Positions 1 to 9,135 of a DNA stretch of 64,000 nucleotides are shown piece after piece. The DNA lies in NCBI GenBank assembly GCA_938086785.1, contig CALKCM010000001.1:1-64000 (forward strand). Direction: 5' to 3'. How positions within the stretch are numbered: the first letter of the stretch is position 1; each line of letters starts with the position of its first letter. A model generated the notes under the pieces. That model did no database searches, was not told the DNA's origin, and saw only the letters and a program-made list of their open reading frames with translations. The translations under genes were made by a program, and so were the position numbers. This stretch comes from an uncultured Bacteroidia bacterium. GTDB taxonomy: Bacteria; Bacteroidota; Bacteroidia; NS11-12g; UBA955.

Positions 1-1290
1 GAAGTTAATTTCACTCGCTCCACAAGGAGATATTTTAAAGTAGTCAGTACTTGTTTTTCGTCCATTTCCGTAATTTCCCGTTGGACCCGCATGATCATAC
101 AAGGTTCCGTTTTTACTTTCTCCCAAATTCTGAGGACCTAAGTAAAATTCTGTAGATAGGATACACTTCACATATGCCGGTTTACATTTCTTTATACTAG
201 CACCTAATGAATTTTCTGAAGTAAGACAGAAATTCCAATCACCAACCACATCTAACTCAAAGATTGGGTTTTGATCAGCATCATAATATACATTACTATC
301 TGGATCGGTTATTTCCCATGCCCATACGTAAGGACCTTCCGAACTTAAATCAAACAACTGAACTTCTTCATATTGCTCTACCTCATTTGTAGAAGCTATA
401 AAATCTGCTGTAGGAGTTGAAGTTGGCGCTACAATAGTCACCTTCTTCGTGATGGAATCTTTAGCACCGCAATAATCTTGCTTCAACTCTATATTATAAT
501 CACCTGGGGTATTCCAAATGGCTTCACCTTTGGCACCCGTTGTATTTACATTTACATCGGCTGAATTAAATATCCAAGTTTGAACATAAGCTGCTGCTTG
601 CGTAGTTGAATTAAAGATAACTGAAGAACGTTCATAGTTTGGACCTGTTGGTATAACAAAATTAGCTACCGGAGGAGCTCCAACTTTTAGGTTAACTATA
701 AAATCAACAGCACTACCATTACGGATAGCACCACATCCTCTACCTGAATTCAATTCTCTATCATTTGTAGCTTCACCTCTAAACCGAAGCCTAGAAGAAC
801 CTGCAGCAGAAAAGCAAGGAACAGTTATCGTGGCTGTTTTAGCAACTCTCGCGATATTGTTCAAAGGTCCACTTACCGGATCCATGATATTCTCAGCAGT
901 TGAAAAACTACCATTTCTATCCGTATCTATCCATGCTCCTACTTTTGTATTCCAGCCCCAAGTATTATTCTGTCGAGCTTTAATCGTTATTGTAAGTTTT
1001 TCACCTGCAGTAATATCAAAAGCAGCACCCGGATTAGCTACAAAATTGGTACCATTGGTACAGGTTCCTGACCATGAAGCCAAAGTTTTACCACTGGCAT
1101 CATCAATCGTAATATCAGTTAAATCTCCACCATCATTTCTACCACAACCCCAAGAGGATGTTGCTGAGCAGTACGTTTGAGCTTGGGCTATATAGCCAAA
1201 GCTACCTAAGAACAATAAAGGCAAGAGCCGAAGCCAAGCCTTAATACCTGTTCTAGGAATTTTTGTTGTTCGTGTAATTTTATTTTTCAT
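1..1290 (-). CDS. Secreted GEVED/PKD-domain protein, C-terminus cut by window edge
   Basis: The frame is open from an ATG at 1290 to the window edge, giving exactly 430 codons with no stop, so the C-terminus is missing. Residues 1-38 look like a signal peptide (basic start, hydrophobic core, ending AQAQ). Residues about 95-200 resemble the GEVED domain found in Bacteroidota secreted proteins (WIDTDRNGSF at 120-129 corresponds to its acidic IDyNnDG motif). Two PKD-like beta domains follow (about 207-287 and 294-375, each opening AxF), and from about 390 a CUB-like stretch begins (YDHAGPTGNYGNG, then a PCGA motif). Proteins of this architecture are usually large cell-surface adhesins or enzymes exported by the T9SS, with a C-terminal sorting domain that would lie outside the window. 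No enzymatic domain is visible. Function unknown. Confidence 0.8.
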   Translation of the reverse strand, partial: MKNKITRTTKIPRTGIKAWLRLLPLLFLGSFGYIAQAQTYCSATSSWGCGRNDGGDLTDITIDDASGKTLASWSGTCTNGTNFVANPGAAFDITAGEKLTITIKARQNNTWGWNTKVGAWIDTDRNGSFSTAENIMDPVSGPLNNIARVAKTATITVPCFSAAGSSRLRFRGEATNDRELNSGRGCGAIRNGSAVDFIVNLKVGAPPVANFVIPTGPNYERSSVIFNSTTQAAAYVQTWIFNSADVNVNTTGAKGEAIWNTPGDYNIELKQDYCGAKDSITKKVTIVAPTSTPTADFIASTNEVEQYEEVQLFDLSSEGPYVWAWEITDPDSNVYYDADQNPIFELDVVGDWNFCLTSENSLGASIKKCKPAYVKCILSTEFYLGPQNLGESKNGTLYDHAGPTGNYGNGRKTSTDYFKISPCGASEINF

Positions 1291-1732
1291 GTAATTCTAA
1301 TTTGTATTTTGTATTAAAAAATTGACTTAAGTTGAGTTTTAAAGTCCTAAGCATCCGCAAATTATCACTTTTTCTACAAAAAATCATAATAAATCGAAAC
1401 TTTTATGTCATTTAATTGTCATCGAAAATCAACTATTGTCTCCTATTGCTTGTAAAACGTTGTGATTTTAAAAGGTTGCAAAAAAAAATCAAAAAAAAAA
1501 TGATTCGAAAGACTTTAAGAAAAATAGGGGAAATCTCAGCTATTCTGTGTTGATGAAATTCTTACATAAAGTCTATCGAGTCTCTACATTTATTTATTAG
1601 ATGTCTTAGGGTCACGATAGTTTCCAAATAGGCCTATCTGGCTTGCCTTATATGCCACCCACTCAAAACGTTCATAAAACGCTTCATGACTCAAGGCTTG
1701 CTCTAACCTTTAAAAAAAGAGATATTTACTCG
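1291..1732. other. AT-rich intergenic region, mostly featureless
   Basis: This 442-base gap separates the secreted protein from the amidase, both on the minus strand. The part at 1291-1589 is very AT-rich with runs of A and shows no convincing gene, RNA or terminator. No strict TAnnTTTG promoter element was found in front of the secreted protein. The part at 1590-1709 holds the open fragment listed separately. Confidence 0.5.
1590..1709 (-). pseudogene. Possible C-terminal remnant of a lost gene
   Basis: Read on the minus strand between a TAA at 1710-1712 and a TAA at 1590-1592, this 39-codon frame has ordinary-looking protein composition rich in aromatic and charged residues (EAFYERFEWVAYKA is part of it) and contrasts with the low-complexity DNA around it. 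It has no ATG; a TTG at 1692-1694 is the only possible start. It is in a different frame from the amidase that ends 20 bases upstream, so it is not a simple readthrough. I do not recognise the family. It may be the tail of a decayed gene, a very short gene, or chance. Confidence 0.25.
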
Positions 1733-2575
1733 TTAAGATTTATTTTTCTTGTAATCACAAATTGCAGAAAAAATTCCCCGAGCAGCATTATTTTGACCGG
1801 AATCACTTTTTAAAATTTTTCGATCCTCCTTGTTTGTTAAAAAGCCTAACTCTACAAGAACACTTGGCATGGATGCCTGCCACAGAACTAAAAACCCCGC
1901 TTGCTTAACTCCTCTTGATCTAATTTTAGTAAAACTAGGAGATTTCTTCTCCACTAAAGATGAGAATTTAGAACTTTCTGACATATGCGCATTTTGCACT
2001 AATGTAAATATTATTTCAGACTCTGGGGAATTAGGGTCAAATCCGCCATATTCTTCATTGGACTTATAATCTTCCTCAAATTTTACCGCCTCGTTCTCCC
2101 TTTTGGCTACATCTATATTTCCATCTTTTTTGTGTAAACCCATAAAATAGGTTTCGCTTCCATTAGGAGATGTACTGTTATTTGAATTGCAATGAATGGA
2201 AACAAACAAATCTGCGTTATTTTTATTAGCCAATTTTGGCCTTTCCCATAAATTAATAAAAACATCCGTTTTCCGCGTGTAAAGAACACGTACATCCGTA
2301 AGGCTGTCTTCGATAAGCTTGCCAAGCTTCTTTACCACTTTTAAGGTCACCTCTTTTTCCCAAATTTCATCGGCACCGTTGCATCCAGGATCTTTCCCCC
2401 CATGACCTGCATCTAGGACGATGGTCTTCAGTTCATCCACCCCACTATGAGGAATCTGATTAGAAAAGGAGGTTAAAACGAGAACGTTGAATAATAAGGC
2501 CAAGCTAAATATGAATAAATTGTTTTTACCTTTCTCTCTTATCCTTTTCATAATGCGTAATTTTGCCTCGTTCAT
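1733..2575 (-). CDS. N-acetylmuramoyl-L-alanine amidase (Amidase_3)
   Basis: This enzyme cleaves the bond between muramic acid and the stem peptide of peptidoglycan, acting outside the inner membrane during cell separation or wall turnover. Residues 20-40 form a signal or anchor segment. The Amidase_3 fold follows: zinc ligands H58 (in DAGHGG), E73 (in WEKE) and H128 (in SIHCN), and the catalytic glutamate E242 (in VELGFLTN). All expected catalytic residues are present and the length (280 aa) is normal for a single-domain enzyme without SPOR or LysM repeats. The start could be the ATG at 2575 or an in-frame ATG at 2551; the first gives a longer basic N-terminus. It is divergent from lptD, an arrangement common in Bacteroidota, and its first codons contain the -33 region of the lptD promoter. 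Confidence 0.9.
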   Translation of the reverse strand: MNEAKLRIMKRIREKGKNNLFIFSLALLFNVLVLTSFSNQIPHSGVDELKTIVLDAGHGGKDPGCNGADEIWEKEVTLKVVKKLGKLIEDSLTDVRVLYTRKTDVFINLWERPKLANKNNADLFVSIHCNSNNSTSPNGSETYFMGLHKKDGNIDVAKRENEAVKFEEDYKSNEEYGGFDPNSPESEIIFTLVQNAHMSESSKFSSLVEKKSPSFTKIRSRGVKQAGFLVLWQASMPSVLVELGFLTNKEDRKILKSDSGQNNAARGIFSAICDYKKNKS

Positions 2576-2590
2576 TTGGTACTATGTTTG
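2562..2590 (+). promoter_or_regulatory. lptD promoter (TTTG-N17-TATGTTTG)
   Basis: TTTG at 2562-2565 and TATGTTTG at 2583-2590 are 17 bases apart, matching the Bacteroidota vegetative promoter consensus TTG-N17-23-TAnnTTTG. The element sits 19 bases before the ATG at 2610, and it overlaps the first codons of the divergent amidase gene. Confidence 0.75.
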
Positions 2591-2609
2591 TATCAAAGGA
2601 AGTCTACGA

Positions 2610-5129
2610 ATGATAAACAAAAGTGATTCCAAACTAAAATTTGTGCCCACTCTTATATTAATAAGGTGCATTTGTTTGGTATTATCAGTCATTCCCTATT
2701 CAATACTATCGCAAGAAACAGACAGTTCGTCTGTTAAATTGGACAACCCAAAATCGGGCTTAGATGAAATAATCTCATATCAAGCTGCCGACTCTTTGCA
2801 CTACGATATCAAAGCCAACAAAGTATATCTTTATGGGATGGCAGAACTGCATTACGGCGATGTTGATTTAAAGGCAGGCTACATTGCCATAGATTTAAAC
2901 ACAAAATACATTGTTGCCACTGGAAAATACGACACCGCAGGCCTGTATACTGAATTGCCTGAACTAAAAGATGGGGACGATGCATATAAATCGGACAGCA
3001 TGGAATACAATGGCGCATTGAAAAAAGGGCGCGTTTACGGACTAAAGCTAATGGAAGAGGGGGCTGTCGTTCATTTAAACAAAGTACTAAAGAATGAAGA
3101 CGGAAGCTTTATAGGAGAACGTGGGAAAATAACAACCTGTGAAGCAGACCATCCCCATTTTTATTTTGATGCGCACAACATAAAAGTTCTACCGAATAAC
3201 AAAGTAGTATTTGGTGCAGCTAATTTAGTCATAGAAGATGTACCAACACCATTGGCTGTCCCATTTGGAATTGCACCCATTAAAAAGGGAAGAAGAAATG
3301 GAATCTTATTCCCCAGCTATGGATTTAATCAATTTAACAACTCCTTTTACTTGCAGCAGTTGGGTTATTATCAAGGCTTGGGCCCTTATGCAGATTTAAC
3401 GCTAAGTACCGATCTGTACTTTAGTGGAGATTTTAGAGCAGGGATAATTAGTAAGTTCAAAAAAATGTACAAGTATTCAGGTCAAATTGGACTGAGTGTA
3501 AGTCATTTTAATACTTCAGGCTTCGAAATAACCGACCCTAACTATGCACGAAGTTTAGATTTTGAATTAAATACTAATTTTAGGTGGGATCCAAAATTTC
3601 ACCCAGGTCATAGTCTTGGAGGAAACCTAAATTTTAAAACAGCCGCATTTAATCGGTTAAATAGCAGGAATCTCCTAGCGGCAAACAACAACTTAGTGGT
3701 AAGTAGTTTCTCGTATTCCACCGCATTTTTAAAGAGAAAAATCGCATTTACCACAGGTATAAATCACAATCAAAATTTAGATACCAGGGAGTTTAATTTA
3801 ACCCTACCATCTGTCAATGTTTCCCTAAGCAGTTTACAGCCCTTCAAATCAAAGAAAAGCGCTGGAAATAAGTGGTACGAGCAAATACGATTTAGCTATG
3901 TTACAGATGTTCGAAACCAATTAAGCACCTACGATAGTGTCCTATTCTCGGATATGGGCTTGCAAGAGTTCAAAAAGCTCCAAACAGGCGTTCGACATTC
4001 CATCCCAATTAGTGCCAACTTTAAAGCCTTCAAGGGAGCCATTAATTTAAGCCCGTACATTAATTATAATGAAAATTGGTTTTTTAAGAAACAAACACTG
4101 GTTCGAACGACAGACCCCAATAATTATTTGGATACCATCACAGAAAACTCCTTGTTTAGAACTCCATCTTATAATGGTGGAATATCTTTAACAACAAATA
4201 TTTATGGTACATTTCAAAATTTGCCATTTAAAAAGATGAAAGCCATTCGTCACACCATTACACCCACTCTTAATTTTAACTATCGCCCAAAAATTGATGG
4301 GATTGCAAAAGACTGGGTTGGAACTTATGAAGACTCCTTTGGTGAAATAAGAAATTATAGTAAGCTTATTAGTCCTTTGGGAAATGCCAATTCCAATGCC
4401 GAATCTGGAAGTCTAAATTTTGGGTTCTCCAACAACCTTCAAGGGAAAAAACTGAACACCGATACAAGCTCCAAGGAACGGTATGAAAAAGTAAATATTA
4501 TTAATCGATTTGATCTATCCAGTGGATACAACTTTTTGGCTGACTCTTTACAGCTGAATGACTTGGGCGTAGTGTTTAACACTAAACTTTTTAAAACGCT
4601 AAGCATCGATTCTAGGGGTTCATGGTCATTTTATGATGAGCAAGGAGGTAGAAAAATCAATGCATTCTTCATTAAAAACAATATCCGAAGACCGCTTCGA
4701 TTTATTTATGCAACCGTATCGCTAACAGCACAGCTGAACCCTAGTCTTTTCAAAAAAGGAGAATCCGAAACACAATACGAAGACCGGTACTATAATTTTA
4801 ATATTCCATGGAGCGTAAACTTTAACATGAACAATGACTTTAGGCCAGGCAAAGAATTAAACACCAGCCTAAATTTAGGAGGCAGCATAAATCTGACCGA
4901 GGAATGGGGAGCCAGTTTCAACACCAATTACGACTTAAAAACCAATACCATCAACGGAACACGAATTGATGTAACTAGAGATTTACATTGCTGGCAAATT
5001 TCCTTTAATTGGGTTCCAAGTGGATATTATAAAAGCTGGACTTTTACCCTAAAACCTAAATCGAATTTATTACAGGATTTAAAAATCCCCAAAAGAGGAC
5101 AGTCAAGACCTTTTGCATTTGGCCAATGA
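2610..5129 (+). CDS. lptD: LptD-like LPS assembly outer-membrane protein
   Basis: LptD forms the outer-membrane barrel that inserts lipopolysaccharide in the outer leaflet, delivered by the Lpt bridge. The frame is open back to an ATG at 2487, but that would read through the amidase and its own promoter; the ATG at 2610, just after the TATGTTTG element, gives a normal signal peptide ending near SILSQ, so I chose it (839 aa). An N-terminal OstA-like beta-jellyroll region (about residues 50-230, with repeats of the type DSLHYDIKANKVYLYG) is followed by a long beta-rich barrel domain to the end. This matches the Bacteroidota LptD form, which is long and divergent from the proteobacterial one. 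The stop overlaps the next start (ATGA), so translation is probably coupled to the dehydrogenase downstream. Confidence 0.88.
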   Translation: MINKSDSKLKFVPTLILIRCICLVLSVIPYSILSQETDSSSVKLDNPKSGLDEIISYQAADSLHYDIKANKVYLYGMAELHYGDVDLKAGYIAIDLNTKYIVATGKYDTAGLYTELPELKDGDDAYKSDSMEYNGALKKGRVYGLKLMEEGAVVHLNKVLKNEDGSFIGERGKITTCEADHPHFYFDAHNIKVLPNNKVVFGAANLVIEDVPTPLAVPFGIAPIKKGRRNGILFPSYGFNQFNNSFYLQQLGYYQGLGPYADLTLSTDLYFSGDFRAGIISKFKKMYKYSGQIGLSVSHFNTSGFEITDPNYARSLDFELNTNFRWDPKFHPGHSLGGNLNFKTAAFNRLNSRNLLAANNNLVVSSFSYSTAFLKRKIAFTTGINHNQNLDTREFNLTLPSVNVSLSSLQPFKSKKSAGNKWYEQIRFSYVTDVRNQLSTYDSVLFSDMGLQEFKKLQTGVRHSIPISANFKAFKGAINLSPYINYNENWFFKKQTLVRTTDPNNYLDTITENSLFRTPSYNGGISLTTNIYGTFQNLPFKKMKAIRHTITPTLNFNYRPKIDGIAKDWVGTYEDSFGEIRNYSKLISPLGNANSNAESGSLNFGFSNNLQGKKLNTDTSSKERYEKVNIINRFDLSSGYNFLADSLQLNDLGVVFNTKLFKTLSIDSRGSWSFYDEQGGRKINAFFIKNNIRRPLRFIYATVSLTAQLNPSLFKKGESETQYEDRYYNFNIPWSVNFNMNNDFRPGKELNTSLNLGGSINLTEEWGASFNTNYDLKTNTINGTRIDVTRDLHCWQISFNWVPSGYYKSWTFTLKPKSNLLQDLKIPKRGQSRPFAFGQ

Positions 5130-6199
5130 GATTAGAAGAACATAAATTAAGAACCTTTGGGAACCAAGTATTTGAGCATTTAGGCTATTCTAAAGAAGAA
5201 GCGTATATCTGCACGGATGTATTGCTATCATCAGATAAACGAGGTATAAAAAGCCACGGATTTGCGCGCCTTCCCGGCTATATAAGACTCTTAAATGAAG
5301 GGAGAATCAACCCTTCTCCTAAGCTGAGTGTCCTTCGCGAAAAAGGCGGCACAGCAACCTTGGATGCCGATGGTAGCATTGGCCTGGTTAGCGCATCTAA
5401 GGCCATGGATTTAGCCATTGCTAAATGCCATAAACATGGCAGCGGGTGGGTAGCCATTCAAAATAGCAATCATTTTGGCATCGCGGCATACCACGCCATG
5501 AAAGCCTTGCCCGAAAACATGATTGGTTTTGCCCTTACCAATGCAAGTCCTCTTGTATCCATTGCAAACGGCTCTGATAGAGTACTTGGGACAAACCCTA
5601 TTTGCGTGGCTGTCCCAAGCAATAAAGAAATACCCTTTGTATTAGACATGGCTACATCAGCAGTGAGCAACGGGAAAGTAGAAATAGCCAAAAGAGCCGA
5701 AGAAAACCTCCAAGGAGATTGGGTTCAAAACAGCCAAGGCGAAATTAGTAAATCCCCCTTAGATATGGAGAAAGGTGGATCCCTGCTTCCCTTGGGAAGC
5801 AGTATAGAAAATAGCCATTATAAAGGATACGGCTTAGGCGCTTGGGTCGATATTTTTTGTGGAGTGCTTTCCGGAGCAAACTACGGAAAATTCGTGCCTC
5901 CTTTTGTATCCTACCTCGCTCCTCTGGCTTCCATGCCAGGCAAAGGCATCGGTCATTTTGTAGGGGCTTGGGACATATCTGGATTTAGAGATATTTCAGA
6001 ATTTAAAAATGAAATGGATGATTGGATCAAGCATATTAAATCAAGCCAAGCCATAGCAGGAAAAGAAATACTTATTCCCGGCGAGAAAGAACATTACAGC
6101 CAGTTAAAATCTGAAAAAGAAGGTGTTTTTCTAGAACCCAAGGTTTATGAAAAACTGAAAGATATAGAAAGCCAATACCAGTTAAATACTCGAATATGA
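5126..6199 (+). CDS. Malate/L-lactate dehydrogenase family (Ldh_2) oxidoreductase
   Basis: This is a soluble NAD(P)-dependent oxidoreductase of the Ldh_2 family, whose members reduce 2-oxoacids such as oxaloacetate, ureidoglycolate oxidation products or pyruvate-type substrates. The family hallmarks are visible: the SHG motif with H44, a GSIGLVSASKAM stretch, and the NSNHFGIAAYH motif with H116, followed by the cofactor-binding stretch around GTNPICVAVP and DMATSAVSNGK. Length (357 aa) is typical. The ATG at 5126 overlaps the lptD stop by four bases. The exact substrate cannot be read from sequence. Its operon position between lptD and a tiny membrane protein is not explained by any pathway I know. 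Confidence 0.88.
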   Translation: MRLEEHKLRTFGNQVFEHLGYSKEEAYICTDVLLSSDKRGIKSHGFARLPGYIRLLNEGRINPSPKLSVLREKGGTATLDADGSIGLVSASKAMDLAIAKCHKHGSGWVAIQNSNHFGIAAYHAMKALPENMIGFALTNASPLVSIANGSDRVLGTNPICVAVPSNKEIPFVLDMATSAVSNGKVEIAKRAEENLQGDWVQNSQGEISKSPLDMEKGGSLLPLGSSIENSHYKGYGLGAWVDIFCGVLSGANYGKFVPPFVSYLAPLASMPGKGIGHFVGAWDISGFRDISEFKNEMDDWIKHIKSSQAIAGKEILIPGEKEHYSQLKSEKEGVFLEPKVYEKLKDIESQYQLNTRI

Positions 6200-6396
6200 A
6201 ATCCAAACAAAAATCCAAAATCATCGTAAGTCTTCTCTTTTTTAGCCTTCTACTAGGCATCGGTTTCATTTTAGCCAGCCGCTTAGATAAGGAAAACCCG
6301 GTAAGAACTAGTGGTTACAGAACAGATTTTAATCCCAATATTGTAGATAGCATTGAGAAAAGAACTCAAGAAAAAATGGGGGTAAATCAAGATTAA
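6196..6396 (+). CDS. Small single-pass membrane protein
   Basis: A 66-residue protein whose ATG overlaps the dehydrogenase stop by four bases, giving a three-gene coupled unit with lptD. It has a basic N-terminus (KSKQKSK), one hydrophobic segment at residues 9-28, and a charged extracytoplasmic tail. I do not recognise a family. The tight overlap with the preceding gene and the clean topology argue that it is real. It might be a small envelope accessory protein, but that is inference from position only. Confidence 0.65.
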   Translation: MKSKQKSKIIVSLLFFSLLLGIGFILASRLDKENPVRTSGYRTDFNPNIVDSIEKRTQEKMGVNQD

Positions 6397-6434
6397 CGTG
6401 GCAAATTCAAACCATTGCCTCAATCCATCAAAGA

Positions 6435-7769
6435 CTAACTCAAGTACTCTTTGAAAAGACGGAGCATAAATGGCCTGTCAGCAATCTTAGATTCCAATTT
6501 ATCTTCAATAATTCGATCAATCAATCGATCGTTTTCAAAACCTCTATCCCAAGCTTCTTTATAGGTTACATCTGCAAAAGTAACCAACTCATACTGCGCT
6601 TTATATTCATCTTTATACAACTCAGAGAGGTCATGCTCAATGGCCTTTCGTGCCAAAAATTCGGGCTGACCCACCCAATCTCTCATTTCAGTAAAATTCT
6701 TTAATGCCAAATCTGCAATTGCATTTGCATTCTTCACCCTTCTCTCCTGGTACATTTCCAGGGCCTCCATCATGTTATTATCCGTTTCACCTAGACAAAA
6801 GTCTAGATCTGAGCAATCCTCAAAGCAACAATTCATTCCTTGCCCATAAAAAGGCACAATGGCATGCGCACTATCACCTAAAAGAGCTGTTTTTCCTCGC
6901 AGCCATGGGAACGTACGTATGGTTACTAAACTTCCAACCGGATTCTTCTCAAAATCGTCAAGTACATTAGGCATCACCGGCACCGCATCAGGAAACTGTT
7001 CAGTCACAAAAGCTTCTATCTCACTTCGCGTCTTTAAGTCATCAAACCCGGGATCCCCTTTAAACGGCATAAAAACAGTACAGGTAAACGTGGCATCTGG
7101 ATTGGGCAATGCAATCATCATGAAGCTCTTACGAGGCCAAATGTGCAAGCAGTTTTTGTTCATTGCAAAGTCCCCTTCGGCATTGGCCAGTATTTCTAAT
7201 TCCTTGTATCCGTGTTCCTCATATTTTTGCTCATAGTTAAATCTACCACTCGTTTGAAAAGCCTTTCTAACTGCGCTGTAAGCGCCATCTGTAGCAATAA
7301 CCCAATCCGCTTTATCTTCTACGGGTTCACCTGCTTTGTTGGTATAACTCGTCTCTGCTTTTTCCAAATTTACACCGGTACAATCATGGTCAAAAAACAT
7401 TTCAATGTTCTCCATGCTATCCGCCATTTGCAGTAACTTAATATTTAGTAAGCCTCTGGATACAGAGTAAATAGCCTGCCCATCATGCCCATAAGGCTGA
7501 TACTTCAATTGACCCTGAAGATCATGCATCATACGCCCTCTCATAGGGATTCCAATATCCAATACTTCCTTGTCTAAACCCAGCTTACGCAGAGCCCTCA
7601 AGCCACGCTCACTAAGCGCTAAATTAATACTTCTCCCCCCCTCATAATCGCTTCCACGCATATCCGGTCGTTTTTCGTATATACTAACTTTAAACCCTTT
7701 TTTTGCTAAAAAAATTGCCAGTAAACTCCCGGCCAATCCTCCTCCTACAAGTGTAACTTTTTGAGACAT
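6435..7769 (-). CDS. kmo: Kynurenine 3-monooxygenase
   Basis: This FAD-dependent aromatic hydroxylase converts L-kynurenine to 3-hydroxykynurenine with NADPH and O2, in the kynurenine route of tryptophan breakdown, which some Bacteroidota also use to make quinolinate for NAD. The N-terminal FAD-binding motif is GGGLAGS at 8-14. The middle holds the class A monooxygenase DG motif (ATDGAYSAVR), and GDSAHAIVPFYGQGMN near residue 300 is the second FAD motif. The C-terminal helix (RPFMLRLFKEYLS) is typical of KMO, and length (444 aa) fits. No other kynurenine-pathway gene is adjacent, so it appears to be a stand-alone transcription unit. Confidence 0.92.
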   Translation of the reverse strand: MSQKVTLVGGGLAGSLLAIFLAKKGFKVSIYEKRPDMRGSDYEGGRSINLALSERGLRALRKLGLDKEVLDIGIPMRGRMMHDLQGQLKYQPYGHDGQAIYSVSRGLLNIKLLQMADSMENIEMFFDHDCTGVNLEKAETSYTNKAGEPVEDKADWVIATDGAYSAVRKAFQTSGRFNYEQKYEEHGYKELEILANAEGDFAMNKNCLHIWPRKSFMMIALPNPDATFTCTVFMPFKGDPGFDDLKTRSEIEAFVTEQFPDAVPVMPNVLDDFEKNPVGSLVTIRTFPWLRGKTALLGDSAHAIVPFYGQGMNCCFEDCSDLDFCLGETDNNMMEALEMYQERRVKNANAIADLALKNFTEMRDWVGQPEFLARKAIEHDLSELYKDEYKAQYELVTFADVTYKEAWDRGFENDRLIDRIIEDKLESKIADRPFMLRLFKEYLS

Positions 7770-8082
7770 AATTAGATCCGCAATCTACTATAAAAAGGAG
7801 ATATATCCACATTTTATAATATGATATTGATCATCATTTATTGAACAAAAAAACGATTTTTATAGATACAATCTATAAATTCCAATCCTCATGATATAGA
7901 TTAAAAAAAGGGTTTTCAAAGAAGCATAAATTCTTTCTTCCCTAAAACAGGAACAGAAGCACCCTTTAAAATATAGGCATATTCAAGATTTCGAATATAA
8001 AACAATCATCTTATCGAAACATTTTATACAAAATTAAGTTTCTGAACACAAGCTAAAGTGAATTGATTAAATTTGCGCCTCA
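7770..8082. promoter_or_regulatory. Divergent intergenic region between kmo and the DUF4340 gene
   Basis: This 313-base AT-rich gap must contain promoters for both divergent units. A strict TAAATTTG element lies at 8068-8075, eight bases in front of the ATG at 8083, and is the likely -7 region of the rightward unit; no good TTG was seen at the expected distance upstream. No strict element was found for kmo. No small gene or RNA was recognised. Confidence 0.5.
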
Positions 8083-9129
8083 ATGAGTTTTATGAAATCC
8101 AAGATAGGAAAACGAATTCTTTTTATTTTAATCTTAGGGCTTGCAGCCCTTATATTTTGGAAGAATACAGATAGCACAGGTATGGGCTTGGATGACTTTA
8201 AAATGTCTCGAGAACAAACAAAGAAAATTGATAAAATTTTCATCTCACCCAATGATGCGGACAAGGGATATATCATCTTAACCAAAGAAGCTCCGGACCA
8301 ATGGAATGTAACCAATGGAAAAGAAAACTATGCCACAGATACCCAATATGTATCTAGAATTCTAAATTGGCTATTGCCCCGGCTACAGGTAAAAAACCCG
8401 GTAAATGATGCCGCAGTAAAATACATTGAACGGGATATGGCTTTAAATGCCACCAAAGTTGTTTTTTACGATGGGGAGGAAGCACTCAAAACTATTTTTG
8501 TTGGAGGAGGAACCTCAGACGGATATGCTACGCACATGTATCTTCCTGGAAGTGACAGACCCTGTGTTGTTGAAATACCCGGCTTTGCAGGCACTCTAAA
8601 TATTTATTTCAATACAGATATAAATAATTGGAAAACGTCGGTTCTCATCGATTACCCCATCAATGAAATCGCTTTGCTAGAAGTAGATTGGCCATTTACA
8701 CCAGAACAAAGTTTTTCAATTTCCAATAAAGGTGAGGAGGCAAGTCTATACACCAAATCTGGACCGCTAAAAAATGTAAGTAACAATACAGTTTTAACCT
8801 ATTTAAATATGTTCCGTAAATTGAGCAGAGAGAGCGGGGCCACCGTGGGCATCAATACCAATCCAGAAGCCAAGAAAGAGGTAATAGAAGGAGGCATTCT
8901 GTTTCATTTAAAAATTACAAGTACCAATGGAACCGTAGATAATTTAGATGTCTTTAGAAGACCTGTCAGCAGCGAAACCTATGGACTCTCAGATAAAGTA
9001 GGAAAGTTAAAAGATTTTGAAACGGATTCATATTTTGCCCGATTAAACAATGATTCCGACTTTTTTGTTATTCAGGATATTGTTTTTAATAAAATAATGA
9101 AACAAGCCAAGGACTTTATCCGAGAATAA
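8083..9129 (+). CDS. DUF4340-type membrane-anchored protein
   Basis: The protein has an N-terminal anchor (about residues 8-26) and an extracytoplasmic region built from repeated beta-rich segments typical of DUF4340: a stretch opening DKIFISPNDADKGYIILTK, a following W-containing strand, then a second similar unit from about residue 190. DUF4340 proteins are of unknown function and in several bacteria sit beside GldG-type ABC-transporter components, but no such transporter is here. It is first in a run with the TerB/DnaJ and EamA genes (6-base gap, then 1-base overlap), so the three are probably cotranscribed from the element at 8068. An alternative in-frame ATG lies at 8092. Confidence 0.68.
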   Translation: MSFMKSKIGKRILFILILGLAALIFWKNTDSTGMGLDDFKMSREQTKKIDKIFISPNDADKGYIILTKEAPDQWNVTNGKENYATDTQYVSRILNWLLPRLQVKNPVNDAAVKYIERDMALNATKVVFYDGEEALKTIFVGGGTSDGYATHMYLPGSDRPCVVEIPGFAGTLNIYFNTDINNWKTSVLIDYPINEIALLEVDWPFTPEQSFSISNKGEEASLYTKSGPLKNVSNNTVLTYLNMFRKLSRESGATVGINTNPEAKKEVIEGGILFHLKITSTNGTVDNLDVFRRPVSSETYGLSDKVGKLKDFETDSYFARLNNDSDFFVIQDIVFNKIMKQAKDFIRE

Positions 9130-9135
9130 CAGTTT

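Noticed and set aside
830..1180. A 116-codon plus-strand frame
   Set aside because: It is antisense to the secreted GEVED/PKD protein, which has a signal peptide and recognisable domains; the plus frame shows no family features.
2487..2609. Longer lptD N-terminus from an ATG at 2487
   Set aside because: It would read through the amidase start and the lptD promoter; the ATG at 2610 gives a normal signal peptide.
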